Assembly: GCF_003026215.1 (NCBI RefSeq)
Contig: NZ_PYOC01000004.1
Location: forward strand, 186,001 to 250,000
DNA: 64,000 bases
Direction: 5' to 3'
Origin: Photobacterium indicum
GTDB lineage: Bacteria; Pseudomonadota; Gammaproteobacteria; Enterobacterales; Vibrionaceae
Shown: in pieces, positions 27,951 through 37,745 of the stretch
How positions within the stretch are numbered: position 1 is the first letter of the stretch
Layout: each line of letters opens with the position of its first letter
Program-made: the position numbers and the translations under genes
Notes under the pieces: model-generated
Told to the model about the DNA's origin: nothing
Seen by the model: only the letters and a program-made list of their open reading frames with translations
The model's database searches: none

Positions 27951-28687
27951 CGTATCCCTCTGCTCCCCTTACATTTTAGTCGACATAAAAAGAGAAATGC
28001 AGACTAAAATAATGAAGGATATTTAATTATTGGTATAAATATTCAACGAGATTTCCTTATACCGGATGATTCTGCTACAACAAGCAGTAACAATCTGTGA
28101 CAAATTTCACTTGATTAAGGATCTAAATGGGATAGCGATCATAAAGCGAACATTCTTTAATGTCGGGGATTTTACGTGCTGGAATAGCACTACCTTTCAA
28201 TTACATATGGCGTAGAAGCGCAAACGCTGATCCACTCGAGAGTTCTCGTTTAATTAGACTCAATATAGTGCTGATCATTTAAAGTAGAACACCTCAAACG
28301 ATAAATTATCATCTTGTCTTGGGGCAACAAATTCTCGCTGAAACGAGCATCTTGAGGTAACTTGGGTATAACAATGCATAGCCGTTCTACACACAAGATA
28401 AATTATAAATAAGTCGTCAATATTACCCATTATTATAAATTGCGATCAATTATGAACAATTACCAAGTATAATGAAAAATAAGATATTCGTTATTATATT
28501 CCATATTAAAATATAAATTTAATACATCTACTAAAGTACAACCATTGGCTATATAATATTCAGCAAAATTATAATAACTGACACTATTGATATCAGTTAA
28601 TACAGCGCTATTGCATATTGATTAATAATCTCACTCAATAAGTATTATTCCTCTATTTTATTAAAAACATTACGACGTTGATATCTC
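27951..28687. other. Long AT-rich intergenic region between divergent genes
   Basis: The 737 bases between the M20 peptidase and the chemoreceptor become strongly AT-rich after about 28390. Inside lie a short hairpin (CTCG-CTGAAA-CGAG at 28334-28347) and the recurring motif CTTGAGGTAACTTGGGTATA at 28351. No credible gene or RNA was recognised. Confidence 0.5.
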
Positions 28688-30637
28688 ATGCTAAATTCAA
28701 TTAAAAATATACCATTGCGAATATTACTTTCGCTATCTTCAGCCTTTGCTGTGTTATGTTTCATCATTACCATCATAATCAGCCAGAGCCTGTTATCAGA
28801 AGTTGAAACAAACACTGACAATGTCGATGACTTCATCGCACTTAACAACACATTGAAAGAATTTCAGGACCTACAGGACGTAAGCCGGATGAGTTCTATT
28901 TATGCGCTAGGGTTTTATGAACGCCTAGACGAAATGGTGCGCGTTAATAACGAAAATTATGCGCAAGTTCAGAAAAGCTATAATCGCATAATACAGACAG
29001 ATAACAGCGCCGTGACTCCAAAAGTCAGACAAACACTGGAAACATTCATCCGTAATTACCAGCAATATACACAGAGTTCGGAGCTGCTAAGAGAACAGCG
29101 TCGTAAAATCAAAGAGGTATACGATGCAACCAGCTGGATCAGCACTGATCTCAGTGAAGCTGACTTTCAGATAACCCAAAATAGAAGCGCAGATGATCTG
29201 AAGCAATGGAATCAAGATATATCACAAATGGCAGATACCGCAGGGCTGATGCTGTTTAATATCGCTGAAGGCGTTAAAGGCAAGAGCCGCACTGCAACGA
29301 AGAAAACATTAGATCAAACCCAGTCGCTCATCACTCTGCTTCAGCCTTTTGAAAACTGGTCTGAAAACAAAGAGCTAGTAAATAACGCCCGTCTTTGGGA
29401 AAAACAGCTTCAAGACATTCTTCAGCTACAAAATGAGAAAAGAGAGAATGTTGCGCACATGATCAGGCTTGGTAATGAAAACACCCAGTTAATTACCACC
29501 CTGGCAAAAGAATCGATTAATAAAACTGAACAGCTTTCTGACAGAACATCAGAGTTATTAGAGTCGGTCACCACAAGTCAGTTAACAGCGACCGCGATTG
29601 CAACTCTACTAGCGTTGGCAATCAGCATGTTACTGTCAAATGCCATTAGTGGTGTAATGAACACGCTTTATTTAACAGTGAAAGATTTAGCCGACGGTAA
29701 ATTGCATACCCGCACAAACATCAGCGGAAAGAATGAAATCGGCATGCTGGGTTCCAGCCTCGATGATGCTATTTCTCAACTTAGCCACACTATCCGCGCA
29801 CTGCGTGGCGTTAGTGATGAAGTCGCCACCTCTTCAACTGAACTTGCCGCAGTGATGACCCAAAGTGAAGTCAACGGCCGAGAACAGCAACAGCAAGTAG
29901 AGCAAATAACCACCGCTGTAACAGAACTATCTGCAGCCGCCGAACTGGTTGACGGCTATGCAAAAACAGCTGATGAAAGTGCCCAACAAGCACTGACCTT
30001 GGGCGCTGAAGGCACAGCTATCGCCCTGCATTCCCGCCAATTATCACAAGAACTTACGACACAACTTGAAGAGACATCAAGTCAGGTTGTCGACCTTAAC
30101 GAACAAAGCGTCAAAATCAGTGAAGTCATCACTGTGATTGACAGTATCTCAGAGCAAACCAACCTGCTCGCACTCAACGCGGCGATTGAAGCGGCACGAG
30201 CCGGCGAAAGTGGCCGCGGATTTGCCGTGGTTGCCGATGAAGTCAGAGTGCTAGCAGCCAAAACGCAGGATTCAACCCAACAAATTCAGACCATTATCGA
30301 GCTGCTGCAACACAAATCGTCAGTCGTCGTTACCGCGGTGAATGACAGCCTAGACAAAGTGAAAAGCACTAACGAAATCGCTGAACAAACCAGTAGCCAG
30401 ATTGACTCTATCACCCGGGCACTGGATCATATCAGCCAGGTCAACGCCGATGTCACCACCTCAGTTGACGAGCAAAGCCGAGCCATTGGTGATATTACAC
30501 TGAATATAAATACTATTAATGACATCATCAGCCAGAATGTGGCCGGCATCAGCCAGACAGCTGAAGCCAGTAGCCATTTATCACAACTGGCAGAAGATCA
30601 GAGAAACCGTCTGGGTGAATTCCAGGTCGCGCAATAA
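28688..30637 (+). CDS. Methyl-accepting chemotaxis protein
   Basis: A 649-residue chemoreceptor. TM1 spans about residues 12-36, followed by an all-helical periplasmic sensor of about 250 residues of the helical-bundle type (possibly HBM), TM2 (about 297-316, [17 protein letters not shown]), a HAMP domain, and the cytoplasmic signalling domain. The hairpin tip (about 486-525) is [20 protein letters not shown] with [15 protein letters not shown], which contacts CheA and CheW. No C-terminal pentapeptide for CheR/CheB docking is visible. No strong ribosome site precedes the ATG. The ligand is unknown. The second half of the gene is visibly less AT-rich than the flanks. Confidence 0.92.
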   Translation: MLNSIKNIPLRILLSLSSAFAVLCFIITIIISQSLLSEVETNTDNVDDFIALNNTLKEFQDLQDVSRMSSIYALGFYERLDEMVRVNNENYAQVQKSYNRIIQTDNSAVTPKVRQTLETFIRNYQQYTQSSELLREQRRKIKEVYDATSWISTDLSEADFQITQNRSADDLKQWNQDISQMADTAGLMLFNIAEGVKGKSRTATKKTLDQTQSLITLLQPFENWSENKELVNNARLWEKQLQDILQLQNEKRENVAHMIRLGNENTQLITTLAKESINKTEQLSDRTSELLESVTTSQLTATAIATLLALAISMLLSNAISGVMNTLYLTVKDLADGKLHTRTNISGKNEIGMLGSSLDDAISQLSHTIRALRGVSDEVATSSTELAAVMTQSEVNGREQQQQVEQITTAVTELSAAAELVDGYAKTADESAQQALTLGAEGTAIALHSRQLSQELTTQLEETSSQVVDLNEQSVKISEVITVIDSISEQTNLLALNAAIEAARAGESGRGFAVVADEVRVLAAKTQDSTQQIQTIIELLQHKSSVVVTAVNDSLDKVKSTNEIAEQTSSQIDSITRALDHISQVNADVTTSVDEQSRAIGDITLNINTINDIISQNVAGISQTAEASSHLSQLAEDQRNRLGEFQVAQ

Positions 30638-30863
30638 TATTCATCAGGAAGTGGCTGTAATGCCACTTCCTTTTATTTACTAACCTTTCCCATCCAAGCT
30701 TCCAAATAAAAAACCACCCCGTAATCATTAATCTTAACAATCAACCAGCACTCGCCAATAATTCTCTCCTTAAATTCAAATACTACGGTTTACAATGCAT
30801 ATATATGACATATAGACTGACGAAAAATCATTACAATATAAAACAATAAGCATTGCGATATTC

Positions 30864-31093
30864 ATGTTAAATCCTATTAAAAATATTCCATTACGAATTA
30901 TTATTTCGTTATCTTCCGCATTCGTCCTAATATGCTTTATCATCACGAGTTTTATTAGCCAGAACTGACTAACTTAGGTAAAAAATAACCCCAATAACGT
31001 AAATGACTTCATTTTATTCAACAGTTAAATCAACCAATTTCAAAACCTGTTCGATGCCAGTCGAATGCGTGGAATCTATGCCCTCGGTTTCTG
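30864..31093 (+). pseudogene. Decayed 5' fragment of a second chemoreceptor gene
   Basis: Starting at the ATG at 30864, the frame reads [12 protein letters not shown], then LSSAF and FIIT, closely matching the intact receptor ([12 protein letters not shown]). A TGA after codon 34 ends it. Past this and two more in-frame TAG/TAA stops, the same frame still aligns with the receptor: NVNDFILFNS, NQFQNLFDASRMRGIYALGF against [30 protein letters not shown]. Similarity stops near 31093. Only about 75 of 649 codons remain. Confidence 0.88.
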
Positions 31094-31165
31094 ACATCCA
31101 AGTGTTTTGGGTATATACTCCGCGCCTATCAATACTGACGATAGCTTTTACTGAAGAGACATATA

Positions 31166-32902
31166 ATGAAAACATCTGTTACAGGTAAAGATGCCACACT
31201 TGAACAATCTATCGAGCATTTCCAAACTCAATTAAAAAAATTGGGTTTCAATATAGAAGAGGTTGCTTCGTTTAATCCTGTACCGAATGTCTGGTCAGTA
31301 CAAATTCGTGATGTCGATGCACCGATGAATGCCACTCAAGGTAAAGGGACAACACAGCAAGCAGCCCTTGCGTCTGCATTAGGTAAATTCTTTGAATGCC
31401 TATCAACCCATGCTTTTTATAATGACTATTACTTGGGTCAAGCACTAGCTAATGGCGATGTTGTTCACTACAGTAACGAAAAATGGTTTGATATTGGTGA
31501 AGATAACTTACCGCCAGAAGGCATGTTGGATGAACGTTTAACACAATATTACGATCCGACTCTTGAGCTACTGGGTACCGATTTAGTTGATCTACAATCG
31601 AGCAATATGGATCGTGGCGTATGTTGTTTACCGTTTGAACGTCAATTTGACAATGAAACCGTCTATATTCCAGCTAACATCATTAGTAACCTTTACTTGT
31701 CGAATGGTATTGCTTCAGGAAATACGCAAGCAGAGGCACGTACCCAGTGTTTATCTGAAGTGATTGCTCGTGCAATTAAAAACCGCATTATTCTTAAAGA
31801 CATCAGCTTACCGGTAATTCCAGCAGAGGTAATGGCTCGCTACCCAGCAATCACTGAGTCTATTGCAGCATTAGCCGCAAAAGGATTAACTGTGACATGT
31901 TACGACGCATCACTGGGCGGTGAATTCCCAGTGCTTTGTGCGATGTTACCGGTTCCAGGGAATGATGTGTGCTTAGCAGCATTTGAGGCTCATCTTCATT
32001 TTGAGGTTGCACTTGAGCGAGTGGTAACCGAGTTACTGCAGAACGATACACTGATCGAGCTAGGCATTTACCCACAGCCAACAGTCGATGATAACAGTCA
32101 GCACAATGAACAAACGGCACATACACCGAACTTCTCATGTGTGATGGTTTCTGGTGAGTTGTTTAAAGCAGATGCAAGCTATGATTTTGTTGATTGGAAT
32201 TTCACTGGCAATTCTGAAGAATCATTCAGCCACTTAATGGCGATTATGACCAAAGCAAGAGCTGATGTTTACATTGCTGATTACTCGCATCTTGGTGTGA
32301 ATTGTTGTCGTATTATAGTGCCAAGCTGGTCTGAAATTTACCCGATTGAAACACTCATCGAAAGCAACAATAACGTTGCGTTGGAGCTGCGTGAGACATT
32401 CCTTGCCCTACCAAATGTAGATTGGGAAGGTGAACAGTACGCAGAAATGTACGGTATTTTAGAAGAAGAAGGATACGATGACTCTGTACTGCTTGCTGAA
32501 ATCATCGGCCTAGCACCGCAAGTCGGCGATGCATGGCAAACATTGCGCATTGGCGAAGTAAAATGTCTACTCGCACTCGCTGGTGGCGATCTAGAGTTAG
32601 CCCTCGAACTGGCAACTTGGTGCCTTGAGGTTAATGCAACCACTTACAGTCCTGAACGTATCCAATTCTTCCATTGCCTAGTGGCCAGCCTTAATCTTGC
32701 ACTTGATGAAAAAAGCGACCCAGCTCAGGCTAAAGCTGATTTCGAACTGCAATATGGCGTAGAAACCGTTGCCGCAGCATGGGGATCTATTGAAGGAACG
32801 GTTCGCTTCTATGGTGTCACAGGCGGCGATCTCACGATGAGCCAATACCCGTCGCATCTGCAGTTACTATCGTCATACCAAAAAATGCATATTGGTCAAT
32901 AG
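31166..32902 (+). CDS. ycaO: YcaO, ribosomal protein S12 beta-methylthiolation accessory protein
   Basis: A 578-residue protein that aligns along its length with E. coli YcaO (586 residues). N-terminal matches include PNVWSVQIRD and GKGTTQQAALASALGKFFE; the YcaO ATP site region has NGIASGNTQAEARTQCLSEV; the C-terminal part contains LRIGEVKCLLALAGGDLELAL, a TPR-like tail. In E. coli ycaO lies directly before focA-pflB, and that neighbourhood is kept here except that a DUF3360 gene replaces focA. It has its own terminator and is separated from the FNR promoter. It assists RimO in modifying S12. Confidence 0.93.
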   Translation: MKTSVTGKDATLEQSIEHFQTQLKKLGFNIEEVASFNPVPNVWSVQIRDVDAPMNATQGKGTTQQAALASALGKFFECLSTHAFYNDYYLGQALANGDVVHYSNEKWFDIGEDNLPPEGMLDERLTQYYDPTLELLGTDLVDLQSSNMDRGVCCLPFERQFDNETVYIPANIISNLYLSNGIASGNTQAEARTQCLSEVIARAIKNRIILKDISLPVIPAEVMARYPAITESIAALAAKGLTVTCYDASLGGEFPVLCAMLPVPGNDVCLAAFEAHLHFEVALERVVTELLQNDTLIELGIYPQPTVDDNSQHNEQTAHTPNFSCVMVSGELFKADASYDFVDWNFTGNSEESFSHLMAIMTKARADVYIADYSHLGVNCCRIIVPSWSEIYPIETLIESNNNVALELRETFLALPNVDWEGEQYAEMYGILEEEGYDDSVLLAEIIGLAPQVGDAWQTLRIGEVKCLLALAGGDLELALELATWCLEVNATTYSPERIQFFHCLVASLNLALDEKSDPAQAKADFELQYGVETVAAAWGSIEGTVRFYGVTGGDLTMSQYPSHLQLLSSYQKMHIGQ

Positions 32903-32921
32903 AGACCGATATATTGCTTTC

Positions 32922-32953
32922 TAAAGCCAGCTTTGTTGCTGGCTTTATCTTTC
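32922..32953 (+). terminator. Rho-independent terminator of ycaO
   Basis: TAAAGCCAGC (32922-32931) pairs with GCTGGCTTTA (32938-32947) around TTTGTT, followed by TCTTTC. Confidence 0.8.
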
Positions 32954-33197
32954 ATATTCCTTCACATTACGAGTAATTAACAGCTTCCAGGCTGCCTCTT
33001 TTGGTGTAGACTCCCTGTAGACCGTAAAACCCACACTACAAAGCTATATTCGTTTTAAAATAGTTAGTTAACAAATCTTCTTTCATTTTTTGGTTATTAC
33101 AAACTCACATAACCTACTCACTTACTACAATATTTTTTAACAAATTATTTTTTCGTTCAATTTTTTTTAGTTATTTTACTACATTTTTTGAGGGGTA

Positions 33198-33246
33198 GTG
33201 ATCAAGATCAATTCCATCTTCCACTTCAACCCGTATACTTTGCTAA
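33198..33246 (+). promoter_or_regulatory. Class II FNR-type promoter for the DUF3360-pflB operon
   Basis: GTGAT-CAAG-ATCAA (33198-33211) matches the FNR consensus TTGAT-N4-ATCAA at nine of ten positions. A -10 element TATACT (33234-33239) predicts a start at about 33246, which places the FNR site centre at exactly -41.5, the class II activating position. The rest of the 478-base gap before the DUF3360 gene is AT-rich and could hold further promoters. Anaerobic activation of pfl by FNR is established in E. coli; the binding here is inferred. Confidence 0.78.
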
Positions 33247-33380
33247 AATTTGGTGAAATATAATTACACTGATATAGCAGTTCCTACTTGAGGGTGAGTT
33301 ATTAGTAGAGAACGGCAAACAGGTCACCATAAAAAAAATTATTATTTAACATTATTATTTAACGTAGAAACGAGGCAAAT

Positions 33381-34895
33381 ATGTCATCAGAAGAAAGAAG
33401 TTATCAGGAGCAACACCGCCCTGCATCTGACTTCTCTAGCCGCTCTGAGTATCTAGATAACGAATTGAAAATAATGAAGCCACGCCGCTGGAAGTTAAAC
33501 CTTCCTGGTCGTGATTTCCGTTTTGAATGGGAAGATTTAGTTCCCGCACTTGCAGGTACTATCGGCATCATCGCAATGTATTCTGCGGTAATGATGTCTT
33601 GGGCTGATGGACTAACGCAAGCTTGGGACCATGTTGAGCTTGGTAAAGAATTTGCCATTGAAGTCGCTCGTGTAGAAATGCTTATCCCAGCATTACTCTT
33701 CTGTATTTTAGCCTCTGGTTTCTTTAACCCTAGGGCTAACTTAGCAGGTAACCACGGACCAATGATTCCATTAATTGGTACGATTGCCCTAGCCGGTGCA
33801 CACCCTCTTGCTCTTGCAATTCTTTTAGGTGTATTCGGTTTATTACTGAGTTACTTTAAAGGTGGCTCTAAACTGGTGAACCTGACCGGTGAAGGGGTTG
33901 CTGGGGGCTTACTCGTTTTTCTCGGTTTCACGGGAGCAATGAGCCAAATTGGTGATATCCAGTCTTGGGCAACAAGCCTTGAAACAGCCGATGCCGCGAA
34001 AGGCAGCTTCGGGTATATTGGCTTAGTGGTACTTGCTGTTAATATCGTGCTTTATGCTTTCCTTGCTCGTATCGGCAAGCGTTGGCTAGCGATTCCTGCT
34101 TGTGCGGCAACTGGCCTAGCTATTGCTTTGGCACTGGGTGCAGGTTTTGACCTAACATTTGAAACTGAAATGGGTCTGCCAAATCTAAATCCTGTATACT
34201 GGTGGGGTAGCACAGATCAAGGTTGGATGCTTGGCTTACCAAACTTTCAGCACTTCCTTGCATCATTACCGTTTGCCATTCTAGCAGTAGCAATGTGGTC
34301 ACCAGATTTTCTTGGTCATCGTATTTTCCAAGAGCTAAACTACCCTCGTGGCGCAAAGAATGTACTGATGGACGTTGATGATACAATGACAACGTGTTCA
34401 CTACGCCAAATTGTAGGTACAGCGGTTGGTGGTGGTAACATTACATCATCTTGGGGAACGTACATGATCCCAGCAGCTATTGCTAAGCGTCCAATTCCAG
34501 CGGGCGGTATCTTACTGGGTAGTTTGTGTATTATTGTTGCTATCCTTGGTTTCCCAATGGATGTTGCGGTATGGCCACCAGTAATGCGTATTGCGCTTCT
34601 TGTAGGTGTATTTCTTCCTCTTCTAGAAGCTGGTATGCAAATGGTTCGTGATACTAAAGACTCTCAGTCTGCTGGTATTTGTATCTTTGCAGCAGCAGTG
34701 ACTAACCCTGTACTGGCTTGGGCACTCACTATGCTACTTGATAACAACGGCCTAATCGGTGATAAAGAACGTGCTAAAACACTGTCTATCTTCGACCGTA
34801 TTATCATCCCAGCATCAGTATTGATTATCTGTCTAGTTGCGATGCTTTCTGTCGGTATGCTAGAAGGTCAATACGGTATTCAATCACTATTGTAA
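33381..34895 (+). CDS. DUF3360-family membrane protein (NCS2/SulP-like permease)
   Basis: A 504-residue protein with a 50-residue hydrophilic N-terminus and roughly twelve to fourteen membrane segments. Recognisable features are NPRANLAGNHGPMIPLIG, LTGEGVAGGLLVFLGF, MWSPDFLGHRIFQELNYPRGA, and TAVGGGNITSSWGTYMIP. I read it as the DUF3360 family, which resembles the SLC26/NCS2 fold. GAGG lies six bases before the ATG. It follows the FNR promoter and precedes pflB, at the place of focA in enterobacteria, so transport of an anaerobic metabolite (formate, pyruvate or another anion) is a reasonable guess but no more. It uses the same optimised codons as pflB, suggesting strong expression. Confidence 0.75.
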   Translation: MSSEERSYQEQHRPASDFSSRSEYLDNELKIMKPRRWKLNLPGRDFRFEWEDLVPALAGTIGIIAMYSAVMMSWADGLTQAWDHVELGKEFAIEVARVEMLIPALLFCILASGFFNPRANLAGNHGPMIPLIGTIALAGAHPLALAILLGVFGLLLSYFKGGSKLVNLTGEGVAGGLLVFLGFTGAMSQIGDIQSWATSLETADAAKGSFGYIGLVVLAVNIVLYAFLARIGKRWLAIPACAATGLAIALALGAGFDLTFETEMGLPNLNPVYWWGSTDQGWMLGLPNFQHFLASLPFAILAVAMWSPDFLGHRIFQELNYPRGAKNVLMDVDDTMTTCSLRQIVGTAVGGGNITSSWGTYMIPAAIAKRPIPAGGILLGSLCIIVAILGFPMDVAVWPPVMRIALLVGVFLPLLEAGMQMVRDTKDSQSAGICIFAAAVTNPVLAWALTMLLDNNGLIGDKERAKTLSIFDRIIIPASVLIICLVAMLSVGMLEGQYGIQSLL

Positions 34896-34902
34896 TACCC
34901 GT

Positions 34903-34924
34903 GGGCAGTGCGCTTGCACTGCCC
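34903..34924 (+). terminator. Hairpin after the DUF3360 gene (weak terminator or mRNA-stability element)
   Basis: GGGCAGTGC (34903-34911) and GCACTGCCC (34916-34924) form a 9-bp stem with a tetraloop. Only TGCTTTACTT follows, so termination may be partial and let transcripts run into pflB. Confidence 0.6.
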
Positions 34925-34947
34925 TGCTTTACTTGAAAATAAGCACT

Positions 34948-35003
34948 AATACGAATAATGAAATCTTAATTTAGTTAAGCTGTAATTTTTCATTATCCGT
35001 ATT
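34948..35003 (+). repeat. Long inverted repeat in the pflB leader
   Basis: A 16-base arm beginning AATACGAATAATG (34948-34963) is the reverse complement of 34988-35003 except for one position. The 24-base loop holds TTAATTTAGTTAA. A second small hairpin (TCATCAT-TT-ATGATGA, about 35029) follows before the pflB start. Confidence 0.7.
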
Positions 35004-35108
35004 ATTGTTAATAAAAGTGTACTGTTCATCATTTATGATGATTGATTGCGTAATTGCATCGTAATCAGTACGTATTTTTTCTACTGAATAGAAACAGGTA
35101 GGTATAAC

Positions 35109-37385
35109 ATGGCAGAGCAATTTGCTAAAGCTTGGGAAGGTTTCGCTGCAGGCGAATGGCAGAACGATGTAAACGTTCGTGATTTCATCCAAAAGAACTA
35201 CACACCGTATGTCGGTGACGAGTCTTTCCTAGAATCTGAAGCAACGCCAGCAACGGCAACGCTTTGGGAACAAGTAATGGTAGGAATCAAGCAGGAAAAC
35301 AGCACTCACGCTCCTGTTGATTTTGATACTTCAGTTATTTCTACTATCACTGCACACGATGCAGGTTACATCAACAAAGATCTTGAAACGATTGTTGGTC
35401 TTCAAACTGAAGCTCCACTAAAGCGCGCTATCATCCCTAACGGTGGTATCCGTATGGTTGAAGGTTCTTGTAAAGCGTACGATCGCGAACTAGATCCTGA
35501 AGTTTCTAAAATCTTTACTGAATACCGTAAAACACACAACCAGTGTGTATTCGATATTTACACGCCTGACATCATGAAATGTCGTAAGTCTGGTGTACTG
35601 ACTGGTCTTCCAGATGCATACGGCCGTGGTCGTATCATTGGTGATTACCGTCGCGTAGCGCTATACGGTATCGATCGTCTAATGAAAGACAAGTTCGCTC
35701 AGTTTACGTCTCTACAAGAGCGTTTCGAGTTAGGCGAAGATCTTCAAATGACAATGCAACTTCGTGAAGAAATTGCAGAGCAACACCGTGCTCTAGGTCA
35801 GATCAAAACTATGGCAGCTAAATACGGCTACGATATTTCTGGTCCTGCTACAAGTGCACAAGAAGCAATTCAGTGGACTTACTTCGGCTACCTAGCTGCA
35901 GTTAAATCACAGAACGGTGCTGCAATGTCTCTAGGTCGTACATCTACGTTCCTAGATGTGTACATTGAGCGTGATATCGCAGCTGGCGTAATCACAGAAG
36001 TTCAAGCACAAGAAATGATTGACCACTTCGTAATGAAGCTACGTATGGTTCGTTTCCTACGTACGCCTGAATACGATGAGTTGTTCTCTGGTGACCCAAT
36101 CTGGGCAACAGAATCAATGGGTGGTATGGGTCTTGACGGTCGTACACTAGTAACACGTTCAAACTTCCGTTTCTTAAACAGCCTATACACTATGGGTCCT
36201 TCTCCAGAGCCGAACATCACTGTTCTTTGGTCTGAGCAGCTACCTGATGGCTTCAAGCGTTTCTGTGCGAAAGTATCTATCGATACTTCTTCTATCCAGT
36301 ACGAAAACGATGATCTAATGCGTCCAGACATGGACTCAGATGACTACGCAATCGCTTGTTGTGTATCTCCAATGGTTGTTGGTAAGCAAATGCAGTTCTT
36401 CGGTGCACGTGCTAACCTTGCTAAAACAATGCTTTACTCTATCAACGGCGGCGTTGATGAGAAGCTTAAAATCCAAATCGGTCCTAAGACTGCACCTGTA
36501 ACTGATGCAGTTCTAGATTACGCTGATGTGATGGATCGTCTAGATCACTTCATGGATTGGTTAGCAACACAATACGTGACTGCGCTAAACAGCATTCACT
36601 TCAGCCACGACAAGTACAGCTACGAAGCATCGCTAATGGCGCTTCATGACCGTGACGTTCGTCGTACAATGGCTTGTGGTATCGCTGGTCTTTCTGTTGC
36701 AGCTGACTCACTGTCTGCTATCAAGTACGCAACAGTTAAGCCTATCCGTGACGAAGACGGTATTGCTATCGACTTCGAAATCGAAGGTGATTACCCTAAA
36801 TTCGGTAACAACGATTCACGTGTAGATGACATCGCTTGTGAACTAGTTTCAACATTTATGGGCAAAATCCGTAAGTTGAAAATGTACCGTGATGCTATCC
36901 CTACTCAGTCAATCCTTACTATTACATCTAACGTTGTATACGGTAAGAAGACGGGTAACACACCAGACGGTCGTCGTGCTGGCGCTCCTTTCGCACCGGG
37001 TGCAAACCCAATGCACGGTCGTGATGAGAAAGGTGCTGTAGCCTCTCTAACGTCTGTAGGTAAACTACCGTTTGCTGACGCAAAAGATGGTATCTCTTAC
37101 ACATTCTCTATCGTGCCAAACGCACTAGGTAAAGAAGCAGATACTCAAAAAGCTAACCTTGCAGGTCTTATGGATGGTTACTTCCACCATGAAGCTGGCA
37201 TCGAAGGCGGTCAGCACTTGAACGTTAACGTATTAAACCGTGAAACGCTTCTTGATGCCGTTGAGCACCCAGAGAACTACCCACAGCTAACTATCCGTGT
37301 ATCGGGTTACGCAGTGCGTTTTAACTCTCTAACAACTGAACAGCAGAAAGACGTAATCGCACGTACTTTCACTGCATCTCTATAA
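35109..37385 (+). CDS. pflB: Formate acetyltransferase (pyruvate formate-lyase)
   Basis: A 758-residue glycyl-radical enzyme (E. coli 760) converting pyruvate and CoA to acetyl-CoA and formate in anaerobic growth. The active-site cysteine pair is C417-C418 in [10 protein letters not shown], and the radical glycine is G733 in RVSGYAVRF near the C-terminus. [14 protein letters not shown] and the [14 protein letters not shown] region are typical. AGGTAGG lies just before the ATG. Codon choice is strongly biased (CTA, CGT, GTA), as in highly expressed Vibrionaceae genes. The gene ends with its own terminator; pflA lies 7.5 kb further on. Confidence 0.97.
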   Translation: MAEQFAKAWEGFAAGEWQNDVNVRDFIQKNYTPYVGDESFLESEATPATATLWEQVMVGIKQENSTHAPVDFDTSVISTITAHDAGYINKDLETIVGLQTEAPLKRAIIPNGGIRMVEGSCKAYDRELDPEVSKIFTEYRKTHNQCVFDIYTPDIMKCRKSGVLTGLPDAYGRGRIIGDYRRVALYGIDRLMKDKFAQFTSLQERFELGEDLQMTMQLREEIAEQHRALGQIKTMAAKYGYDISGPATSAQEAIQWTYFGYLAAVKSQNGAAMSLGRTSTFLDVYIERDIAAGVITEVQAQEMIDHFVMKLRMVRFLRTPEYDELFSGDPIWATESMGGMGLDGRTLVTRSNFRFLNSLYTMGPSPEPNITVLWSEQLPDGFKRFCAKVSIDTSSIQYENDDLMRPDMDSDDYAIACCVSPMVVGKQMQFFGARANLAKTMLYSINGGVDEKLKIQIGPKTAPVTDAVLDYADVMDRLDHFMDWLATQYVTALNSIHFSHDKYSYEASLMALHDRDVRRTMACGIAGLSVAADSLSAIKYATVKPIRDEDGIAIDFEIEGDYPKFGNNDSRVDDIACELVSTFMGKIRKLKMYRDAIPTQSILTITSNVVYGKKTGNTPDGRRAGAPFAPGANPMHGRDEKGAVASLTSVGKLPFADAKDGISYTFSIVPNALGKEADTQKANLAGLMDGYFHHEAGIEGGQHLNVNVLNRETLLDAVEHPENYPQLTIRVSGYAVRFNSLTTEQQKDVIARTFTASL

Positions 37386-37438
37386 TTTAGAGCTGAGTAA
37401 CGAGAAACTAATCATTAGTCTTCTCTCGCTGTCCTAAT

Positions 37439-37467
37439 AAAAAACCGACTTTATAGTCGGTTTTTTG
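37439..37467 (+). terminator. Rho-independent terminator of pflB
   Basis: AAAACCGACT (37441-37450) pairs with AGTCGGTTTT (37455-37464) around TTAT, with flanking A- and T-runs. It separates pflB from the signalling genes. Confidence 0.9.
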
Positions 37468-37745
37468 TTATCTGCCCACATCATCGCTATATTCCTATCA
37501 ATGTCTTTCAAACTCTCACCCTAAAACAAAGACATCCGCCTACAGCTGTATTTTTTATCCCTCAAAAGTATCACCAAGGATACAGAATGGTTGTCTATAA
37601 AACCTTTTATCTGTTTTTTTCTGTATTTTATTCTGGATACCATTCTGTATATTGCCTAACACCTCTATTTTCATTATTATCCGCATCTAATATACCCCAT
37701 CATATATCTGTGATGCTTTTCTACACACAAGGTTTGCGATTGTTT

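Noticed and set aside
34971-35192. Minus-strand open frame across the pflB leader
   Set aside because: It spans the inverted repeat and the pflB start; better explained as structured leader RNA.
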